Shown: positions 55,841 to 64,000 of the stretch, piece by piece
How positions within the stretch are numbered: position 1 is the stretch's first letter
How the letters are laid out: each line of letters starts with the position of its first letter
DNA from: Ustilaginoidea virens
Taxonomy: Eukaryota > Ascomycota > Sordariomycetes > Hypocreales > Clavicipitaceae
Length of the DNA stretch: 64,000 bases
Assembly: GCF_000687475.1 (NCBI RefSeq)
Contig: NC_057317.1
Span: 5,642,501 to 5,706,500 of the forward strand
Direction of reading: 5' to 3'
Program-made: the position numbers and the translations under genes
Notes under the pieces: model-generated
Database searches by the model: none
What the model was told of the DNA's origin: nothing
The model's input: the letters and a program-made list of their open reading frames with translations, nothing else

Positions 55841-56555
55841 TATTGCAACTCTCAAGGTCACTATAAAAGCAGAGCCTTACTAGCTAGCTAGATGGCATAA
55901 GACTGTCTGCGACCTGTGAACTAATCTTAGTATAAATACTAGATTTTTCACTAAGTCCTAAGACTATACAAGTGCTATAAAGCAGGGCAAGTGTAAAGGC
56001 AAGGCAAATATAAGATAACTAGAAACGCAGGGAAGGTGGAAGTTAAGAGGCATATAGTGTATTAATAGACTCGATTGTGCTACCCTTCTACTATCTAGAA
56101 AGAAGGGGGAAAGCTATCCTATATATACACGAAGGAGGGGTGGGCCTAGGCATTCAGGGTAGCCAGTAAGAAGGCTCCTCGTAATGCTTACTTGCCACGT
56201 ATATAATGCGTCAGCAGCCCCACTATATCCAGCCTTTCCAACCACCCTAACCACCGCACTAGTAATTAGCCACCACGCTAGTGACTAACCACCACGCTAG
56301 TGACTACCCACCACACTAGTGGACTAGCCACCACACTAGTAGGCCCACCACGCTAATTTAGCAATGCCACACCTTTTTTAATAAGGCCTACCTTACTTGA
56401 TATATAGTAAATAATCCACTGAAAATCCTAAGGTAAAAGGCAAAGGCCTAAGGTAAGACTACCATAAGTCCAAGAGGCGGTATAAGGGCCAGAAGGTCAG
56501 TAAGCCAGTAGGGCATTAGGCCAGCAGCCTAGTAGGCTACTATAGGATTTTAACA
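55841..56555 (-). repeat. Solo LTR of Copia family IV (715 bp)
   Basis: Starts TATTGCAA and ends TTTTAACA, flanked by GATAT on both sides (55836-55840 and 56556-56560), with no interior. This is the footprint of recombination between the two LTRs of an insertion. Contains the CCACCACACTAGTGGACTAG-type minisatellite at about 56225-56350. Confidence 0.94.
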
Positions 56556-56560
56556 GATAT

Positions 56561-59500
56561 GTCGCGGCTATAGGTGTTATCGATAATGTCGCGACTATAG
56601 GTATCGTCGCGGTTGGAGGTGCGGCTATAGCCGGTATCCTGACTTCCATCCGGCCGGGGCAGGCCGGGCCTTCGGTATAGACGATATCTTCGGCATTATC
56701 GGGGTCGTGGTTGTATGGCTTGACGACCGTTGACCGGAACTTAACCGGGCTATGTGGCATCTATACAATACAGGTCTCACTATCGATACTAATTAGCCGG
56801 TACGGCCCGTGCTATCTACCCTTTTCTCTCTATACCTATACATCTAACTATAGGGGTAGTCGGTAGATAGGCCGCGTATCCGGGCCATTCCGTTAGGCGA
56901 GGGCATTATAAACTTATCGCTTGGCGAGGCATTTCCTAGCTTTATTAGTAGCCTTTCGTAACGTTAAGGCATGTTGTGATACTAATAGACTAGGGGGTGA
57001 ATCATCCGTAAGTCGGGGATATGCCCTAAAGACCAATAACGTAGGCACTAGACTGTTAGGTCTAGTGGAATTATTAATAGCTTTTATAGTAAGCTGTAAT
57101 TTCTATTCCTTTATTATTTGGTCGCCTACTTCGTTATTAATAATGGTATAGGCTCGGCGTAATGGGGCGTGGTATCTTTCGACTTTGCCAATACTATTAT
57201 AGGCTTCTATAGGAATTTCATCCATATTGATAGATAGAAGCCGGGTATTATAATGGAATTCGGCGGAAGCAAAGTTTAGTCCGGCATCATGGACTATCTA
57301 ATCCGGTAGGCTAAGGTAGGTATTAATCTAGTATTCCTTAAGGGCATTCCAAACATTATGGGCCTTCTGCCTTTATAGATCAAGAAATCTAGCTGCCTGG
57401 AAGCTTATTGCGGCATCCATAACGTGCAATACCAGCCAATTATCAATATAAAGGATATTAACGATAATCTCATAATTAAATTAGCTAGTATCGTTATCCT
57501 TAAGCGTGAATTTAAATCGGCTAGGTGCCTTTGCGTTCATCTGGCATTAATAGCATATATAGGTGATCCTTTCGATAATATTACAGTCGATATTATTATA
57601 ACCAGCCTATTGAAGCAATTTGGTAAATCTATTGATAAAGGGGTGCCCGAACCGATGATGTAGCTAACGGATTTCCTATAATGATAAATAGAAGGCTGCA
57701 GTATCCATGGCATTAAGAGTCCACTATAGATGTCCCTATTTCCTAATAATTGGAACCTTAGTATCCCCTTAGATTAATAGGTTATTAATATTATTAAGCT
57801 TTACGCCTATCCTATCTATATCCGTGATAGAATAAAGGAAGGGGGTGCCGCTGTTAAGGACGTAGAAAGGGATATTGCCGAATATCGTCGGAATATTTAG
57901 TATGCCGGAAGATATAGTAGAGCCGGCACTAAAGTTTACTGTGTGCTTCTTATTAGTCGTCTCGATAGTTAGTATCTTTATTAATCTTATTAGGGCCTTT
58001 GCTTGACCTAGGCCTGCTGTTGATAGGCCGGAAGTGCTGGTATCCGGTAGGATTCCGCGGAAGGTGTGGTTATTATACCGTTTTTCTTCTAGAAAGGCAG
58101 AATTATGGTCTAGTGGTAAGGGCATTCGGAAGGGGTTAATCTATAGGAAGGCATATCGGTATGATTTATCCTGTAGGGCTTATAATGTCTCGATAGATAA
58201 AGGTGACGGTTCTGATTGCATAGGGGCTAGGAAATATTGTGTGGCTATAATTTGTGGTGTGGCAGCCTTCTCTGTATCCTATTATGCATCCCCTGCTATT
58301 ATTGCCTCGATATTACCGATAATATCGTTAAGGTCGGCCTCTGCTTCTTCTTCGAGGCCTTAGGGGCCGGGCTCTTTATATTCCTATAAGAAAATATGGA
58401 ATTTTTTATTATTAGGGGTAGTACGGTAGGATCGGTTCTTTATCTATCGGTCTTTTAATTCTTATTGCTCTTTGGCAGAGTAGTTAGATGACTAATACCC
58501 TGTTTTATTACAAATAAAGTAACGTCTTTGACGGGGCCTAGCTAGAAAGGCGCGATTCTATTATTGCTGTTGATACTACTACTGTGGGCCGAATCGGCGT
58601 TAAGGGCGGGATTGACTATATCTACGGTCAGTGAACAATACTATATTATTATTAATATCGTTAGTATTGTGATGTTATTGCTATTAAAGGAAATAATGCT
58701 ATTAATTTGTATGAATTGACTTATAGATAGAAAGGGATCGCCGTAGGTTAGCGGCGAGGCCTTCGAATATAGGGGCATAACGGTATAAGGCCTGGCTATA
58801 CTTAGGGGTATCCCTTATAGCATTAAGGACTTATCGGTGAAGCTCTATATTAGCTGTAAAGGGGGGAAAAAGACTATGATGTAGGCGTTGAAGTTCCTCT
58901 AATAGGATGTTAAGGCATTCTAACTTTGATTTATCGGGATGTTTCGCGATAGTTGATTAGAGTGTTATTCTATTCTAATGGTGTAAATAGAATTGTTCTG
59001 TGCTCTTATTTTCGAAATGGCTCTTAACTTTGCGGACTATATCGTTAAAAGTAAGGGTATTGCGAATACGTTTAATGTTATTAAAGTAATAGGTCTTAGT
59101 ATCGCCGATAAGTATGATTTAGAAGGCTCTGGCGAATATATTATCGGGTAATTCTAATAGGCGGCACTTGCTCTTAAAAGAGATGACTTTTGGTATAATA
59201 AAGTCATCCATTTTGCCGCTATATCTATCCTCTATACGATAACTGTATAAGAGGTTAGATATCTTCTTGGAAATATCGTTATACCTGGTTCGGGTATAAT
59301 CTTCTTGGCTAAACCCTTGTTGGGTATGATCTTCTTGGGGGTATTCCGGAGGGTATTCCAGAATAGCTTGTCGGTTGCCTCGCGGTAGGCTGGCGGGGTT
59401 TCTTACGGGGTTATCTTATAACTCGGGTCGGTCTAGGTTTACCGGTCCTCCCGTTAAGACGGTCCGTTCATCGGCCTAAGTAGGCCGATATTGGCGGGAA

Positions 59501-60528
59501 GGGCCAGGTGCCGTGCCTATTTTTGGCATTATCGGATGAGGCGTTTGGGCCCGATATCTGGTATCACGGGCGGCATTGGCTTGGAGGGTATTATTGGGGT
59601 CCTCTGTGGAAGGAAGTATATTATTAGGGCCTGTAACCCGAGCTCTATTGGGTATACTATAACCTCGAGGGGCATTGAGGTAGCTGCCTTAGCTAGCCCG
59701 GCTAGGGGTATAACCCCTAGGGTGAAGTATTTAATCGGTCGGGCTATAGTCTTTATCGGCTGTTGTATGTTGTTATTAATGATGGGAGCTTTCCCCTATT
59801 TCGAATAGCGACCTATTGTAAATAGGCGTCTTCCCTTTTTGTTGCTAGGATCGGCCCCTATCTTCTTCTTCTTCAATAGGGGCAGGGGCATAAGGCTTTT
59901 TTGATATTAAGGGGGGGATAATGGGTTATTATAACTGTGATCGTGCCACTTTTGGTGTTGCGAAGTCCCTTAATATTGAGGCTTATAAGGATCTTCTTAA
60001 GGGCCTTACTATAGTAGGTGCTCATAATGAATTCCGTGAGCTTATAACTTCTTCGTCGAAATTGCCGATAGGTACTAATGCTTCCCTATGAGGGTTGAGT
60101 CGTAACCGGAATATCTTATGGCCTAGCTAACGGTCGATCTCTTCTTGAGGCCATTTAGGGTTCTATTATTATTGAAGGCATTCTATTAAGGTAGGTATTA
60201 TAATAGAGCCTAATGCTCCGATATACACGCCGTGATCCTATAGGTATATGCGGAATTCGCGTAGGAATGGAGGATTAACGCGGTTAAATAGTTCTTTATC
60301 CTATTCACTATAGTCTTCGTGGAATAGTTCCTATAAGTTGTCGTTAATAATATAATCCTTCTTATAGGTATAGATCAAGAAGGCCAGGCGGTTGTGTAAT
60401 GCCATAGTGGTGGCATCAGGGGTAACTGGCTCTATCGTAGTAACCTAGTTGTCATCGAGTAAGGGGGCAAATCGTTGTAGCCTTTTAGGCAATACCGGTT
60501 ATAATAATGATAATCGTAATCGTGCCAT
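56561..60528 (-). pseudogene. Copia III-a gag, protease, integrase and linker
   Basis: Gag starts at an intact ATG (CAT at 60526-60528; MARLRLSLL). A degenerate zinc-knuckle lies at about 58500-58530. Protease is open at 57769-58125 (LDTSTS active site, TPFLYSITDIDRIGVKLNN). Integrase runs from about 57740 to 56780. A linker with one PACPGRMEVRIPAIAAP unit is open at 56497-56760, although its last codons cross into the solo LTR. Three short tandem GTCGCGRCTATAGGT units lie at 56560-56625. Confidence 0.87.
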
Positions 60529-60962
60529 AATATTGAGAGGAGGGGGGGGATATATTGCAAGGAGTGCAAGATCGGCCTTTACCGGTAAAGGTAAAGGAAA
60601 GAAAAGAAGGGATTAGTTAGTAAGATAACCGTTCAACGGAATAGGTTATATTGCTTCCTATAGTTAGCAGGGTGACCATTTAACGGAATAGGTCAGCCGC
60701 CTCCTATATATACTGAGGGTATCTTTAAAGATCGTAATAGTTAGTATATTTTCTTCCTTCGTGATAGATGAAGGTGGAAGGGGTCTATATCATCCTTCCA
60801 ATTAGTCGGCAGCGTAACCGTTCAACGGAATAGGTTATCTGCCTTCCTAATTAGCACGATTTGCAACAGAAATCGTCTCTTCGAGAGTAATCTTACTAAT
60901 CTATAATGCACCGTTCTTTGCGGGATATAATCCTATGAGTGGTGGTTATCACTACTAATCAG
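60529..60962 (-). promoter_or_regulatory. Copia III-a 5' leader
   Basis: Non-coding. Three copies of the ACCGTTCAACGGAAT motif (60626-60650, 60671-60696, 60811-60839). Hairpin arms ACGATTT (60856-60862) and AAATCGT (60870-60876). A degenerate CTAATCAG (from CTGATCAG) at the LTR edge. Confidence 0.72.
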
Positions 60963-61302
60963 TATTGATATAAACTCGGGGTACCCAGTTATACGTAGGG
61001 TCGCGCGCGTGGTATCAAGTACCGGGAGGTCACTAAGTAAAGGATTTATTGGCTTTACTAATGACTACTATCTAAAAGGAAAGAAAGGAAGCAAAAGAGG
61101 GTAATTACACGATGTGGCCTTTTTATGCGTGTGCCGTTGTCACGTGCATCGGCGCAGTCGGGCCGGGCTGCCCGCGTGCCCTACCGGGCTCAGGGGTAAA
61201 GGGGCAAAAGGGGCCAAAGTGGCCACATCGTGCGCATCGGGTGTGCACGGCACATCCGTCGCAATATGCCCAATTAGGCACCTTGCGACAGCGATTCCGA
61301 CA
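60963..61302 (-). repeat. 5' LTR of Copia III-a (340 bp)
   Basis: Starts TATTGATA and ends TTCCGACA; same length as its partner 35580-35919. Followed by duplication TATAT (61303-61307). Confidence 0.95.
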
Positions 61303-61307
61303 TATAT

Positions 61308-62020
61308 AGTAATTAGGCTTCGCGGAATTAGAAACCCTATATAGAGGCCGCTAGGGCGATAAAGGTAAGCTTCTGCCTTTCTAATTTCTTTACTATTCGG
61401 GCCCTATAGTTAGACTAATTAAGTTTACGGTTAATCTCTACTCTAAGGAATCGAGCGTATTATATAGGCTAAATAATTATATTATTAAGTCGTATTATAC
61501 AGGTATCTAATCAGTACTATTTAATAAAGTATATTAGCTCGCTTTTTATTAGGTTAAATTTTAGTCTAGCCTCTACCGACTATTTTTTATAAATCTTCTA
61601 TATTTTCGAAAGGGTTGCAATTATATCCCGCATTATTTTGCTATATGCAATTATATTAGTATCGTCTATAAATCCTAGGGTTAGCGAGTTATCTTCTCTT
61701 TCGAATCTATAGTATAAAGGTGTAATATAGAATAGGAAAAAGATTAGGGAGATTAGGGAGCCTTAAGGTACTTCTACTATAATTAGGAATCATTAGGTAG
61801 GTTAGCCTTTAAAGAAGATTTTAGCTAAATATAATACGGTAAAGCCTTAGACCTAGGCTGCTATCTATTATAGGGTATTGCTTTAGAGGAAGAGATATAT
61901 AAGTTTAGTATAATTGATAGTATCAAATGCCATAGAGATATCTAATTATAGTAGCGATACTATTCCTTTATATTACTAGGTGGCTTTAACTACTTCTACT
62001 AGGGCATATAGTACTATATC
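61308..62020 (-). pseudogene. LINE-2 (Tad1-like) reverse transcriptase
   Basis: Minus strand, right to left: motif A QLDISMAFDTIN at about 61925-61960, a KIFFKGQPT segment, motif B with QGSLISL at about 61760-61780, and motif C FIDD intact at 61661-61672, followed by NLIKSEL and FLRVEI-type blocks. It continues at 35579 after Copia III-a. The 5' side is cut at 62020 by Copia IV (duplication ATATC, 62016-62020). Endonuclease not in the window. Confidence 0.82.
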
Positions 62021-62784
62021 TATTGCAATTCTAAAGGTCACTATAAAAGCAAAGCCTTACTAGCTAGCTAAATGGCACGAGACTGTCTGCGACCTGTGAC
62101 TTAATCTTAGTATAAATACTAGATTCTTCACTAAGTCCTAAGACTATACAAGTGCTATAAAGCAAGGCAAGTGTAAAGGCAAGGCAAATATAAGATAACC
62201 AGAAACGCAGGGAAGGTGGAAGTTAAGAGGCATGTAGTGCATTAACAGGTTCGATTGTGCTACCCTTCAACTATCTAGAAAGAAGGGGGAAAGCTATCCT
62301 ATATATACACGAAGGAGGGGTGGGCCCAGGCATTCAGGGTAGCCAGTAAGAAGGCTCCCCGTAATGCTCGCTATGATACGTCAGCAACCCCGCTATATCC
62401 GGCCTTTCCAACCACCCTAACCACCGCACTAGTAATTAGCTACTACGCTAGTGGACTAACCACCATACTAGTAGACTAGCCACCACACTAGTGGACTAGC
62501 CACCACGCTAGTGACTAACCACCACACTAGTGGACTAGCTACCACACTAGTAGGCCGCCACCACGCTAGTGGGCCACCACGCTAATATAGCAATGCCACA
62601 CCTTTTTAACAAGGCCTACCTTACTTGATATACAGTAAATAATCTACTGAAAATCCTTAAGGTAAAAGGCAAAGGCCTAAGGTAAGACTACCATAAGTCC
62701 AAGAGGCGGTATAAGGGCCAGAAGGTTAGTAGGCCAGTAGGGCATTAGGCCAGCAGCCTAGTAGGCTACTATAGGATTTTAACA
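62021..62784 (-). repeat. 3' LTR of Copia IV (764 bp)
   Basis: Starts TATTGCAA and ends TTTTAACA. It is longer than the solo copy (715 bp) mainly because of extra units of the ACTAGT-centred minisatellite (about 62400-62585). Confidence 0.93.
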
Positions 62785-62789
62785 CCCCC

Positions 62790-63497
62790 TCTGATTAGCT
62801 ACTGTAGTATTGAGCTAATCGTCGTATAAAGGATAGGGAAAGAAAATGCAATAAAAGTGCCTAAGGGAAAACATAGGAAAAACCTTAGTAAGTTAGTATA
62901 AGTTAGCATAAGTTAGCAGGCCCTAAGGCCTAGTAACTCGCGGAACCTAGTAAATTTAGGGCCCGGCAGTGGCTTTGTAAGGCCATCAGTAGGCATACTA
63001 TTAGTAGGTAAGTAGGTAATTTTAACTAAGCCCAGCTGGGCTTGCTCCCTAATATACCGGAATTTTAATAGCGTATGCTTAGTGCGAGCATGCTGATTAG
63101 GGTCGTTAGAATTTGAAATGGAGCCCTAGTTATTGCAGTATAGCGGTATAGGGCGTAAAATATCAATTTCCAGCTCCTTATAAAGGTTAGAAAGCCACTG
63201 TACCTTACGGATAGTCTCAAGTAATGCATCAGATTCAGCTTCTAAAGTAGATAGCACTACTAAAGAGGCTCGCTTAGAACGCCAGCTAACAGGACCACTA
63301 TTAATAGTAGTAAAGAAGCCTCCAGTAGATTTAGAGGTTTCTTTACAGCCAGCAAAATCGCTATCAGAATAAGCGGTTATAATAGGCTGTTGGTTGCTTT
63401 TAGTAGTATTAAAGCAAATAGCTAGGTTCTCAGTGCCTTTAAGGTAGCTAAAGCTGCCTTTTGCAGCATTCAGATGCACATTAGTTGCTTTAGACAT
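62790..63497 (-). pseudogene. Copia IV RNase H, interrupted
   Basis: Open at 63126-63497 with YSDSDFAGCKETSKSTGG, VLSTLEAESDALLETIRKVQW and LYCNN; the tail (ADGLTKPL-like) reads at about 62950-63050. The upstream RT is displaced by the LTR inserted at 63502. A single stop separates the two parts. Confidence 0.85.
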
Positions 63498-63501
63498 AAA
63501 C

Positions 63502-64000
63502 TATTGCAATTCTCAAGGTCACTATAAAAGCAAAGCCTTACTAGCTAGCTAGAAGGCACAAGACTGTCTGCGACCTGTGAACTAATCTTAGTATAATACT
63601 AGATTTTTCACCAAGTCCTAAGACTATACAAGTGCTATAAAGCAGGGCAAGTGTAAAGGCAAGGCAAATATAAGATAACCAGAAACGCAGGGAAGGTGGA
63701 AGTTAAGAGGCATGTAGTGCATTAACAGGTTCGATTGTCCTGCCCTTCTACTATCTAGAAAGAAGGGGGAAAGCTATCCTATATATACACGAAGGAGGGG
63801 TGGGTCCAGGCATTCAGGGTAGCCAGTAAGAAGGCTCCCCGTAATGCTCGCTATAATACGTCAGCAACCCCGCTATATCCGGCCTTTCCAACCACCCTAA
63901 CCACCGCACTAGTAATTAGTCACCGCACTAGTGACGAGCCACTACGCTAGTGACTAACTACCACACTAGTGGACTAGCCACTATACTAGTAGACTAGCCA
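63502..64000 (-). repeat. Copia IV LTR inserted into Copia IV, truncated by window
   Basis: Starts TATTGCAA at 63502 after TAAAC (63497-63501, presumed target duplication). The first 400 bp are near-identical to 62021-62420, and the ACTAGT minisatellite begins at about 63900. Whether it is a solo LTR or the edge of a full element cannot be seen. Confidence 0.9.

Larger units (their letters stand above)
35580..61302 (-). mobile_element. Ty1/Copia family III, outer copy III-a, with four nested insertions
   Basis: 340-bp LTRs (35580-35919 and 60963-61302); target duplication TATAT (35575-35579 and 61303-61307) inside LINE-2. Inserts are III-b (37703-44929), III-c (44953-48059), Copia I-2 (48246-55708) and a solo LTR (55841-56555). 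Removing them and their duplications leaves 7191 bp, close to the 7227 bp of III-b. Only 18 bp of III-a (44935-44952) separate the duplication of III-b from III-c, and these include III-c's own duplication. Confidence 0.95.
62021..64000 (-). mobile_element. Ty1/Copia family IV element, cut by window edge
   Basis: 3' LTR (62021-62784), then the RNase H end of pol, then a second family IV LTR beginning at 63502 inside the RNase H frame and running off the window. RNase H resembles that of Copia I (same motifs and same CCCCCTCTGATT polypurine complement at 62785), so IV is a relative of I. Confidence 0.85.

Overview
The window looks like a gene-free block of nested retrotransposons from a filamentous ascomycete (Pezizomycotina-type) genome. 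I see no host gene, tRNA, rRNA or CRISPR array. The evidence is the families present (chromodomain Ty3/Gypsy, two kinds of fungal Ty1/Copia, Tad1-like LINEs) and heavy decay of the kind made by repeat-induced point mutation (RIP). CA and TG are strongly depleted, TA is in excess, stops inside otherwise readable frames are mostly TAA/TAG at former Gln codons, and LTR pairs differ mainly by C/T and G/A transitions. Species cannot be named.

Layout. 1-2673: left-truncated Gypsy family A copy (A-2), which ends in LINE-1. LINE-1 (minus; 2679-3909 plus 31972-32705) is split by Gypsy B (3915-31966, TSD ATAAG). Gypsy B is split by Gypsy A-1 (5302-12654, TSD AGGAG) and by Copia I-1 (12767-27815, TSD GTATT). 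Copia I-1 is split by Copia II (19184-26706, TSD CCTAA). 32715-34620 holds a plus-strand 5' leader and a decayed ORF (LINE-3?). LINE-2 (minus; about 34640-35579 plus 61308-62020) is split by Copia III-a (35580-61302, TSD TATAT). Copia III-a hosts III-b (37703-44929, TSD GAATA), III-c (44953-48059, TSD ATATT), Copia I-2 (48246-55708, TSD ATAGT) and a solo LTR (55841-56555, TSD GATAT). From 62021 to the end lies a Copia IV element, cut at 63502 by a second LTR of its own family. All LTR elements point to the minus strand.

Function. Each autonomous element reads right to left: 5' LTR, leader and primer site, gag, protease, integrase and RT/RNase H (RT before integrase plus chromodomain in Gypsy), polypurine tract, 3' LTR. 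The most informative signals are these. (i) The two Gypsy families carry LTR/primer-site complementarities that differ in sequence but keep pairing, pointing to Tf1-type self-priming. (ii) Copia I has a primer site complementary to the initiator-tRNA-Met anticodon arm (half-tRNA priming). (iii) Copia II/III share structured leaders and a hairpin across the PPT/3' LTR junction. (iv) III-c is a young, internally deleted, probably non-autonomous Copia with an expanded Pro/Ala/Arg-rich repeat ORF. (v) Gypsy A-1 carries a decayed Pro/Gln-rich reading frame of about 450 codons, antisense to the element.

Degenerate domains were read by eye through RIP stops, so domain borders are approximate. LTR ends and TSDs were read base by base.
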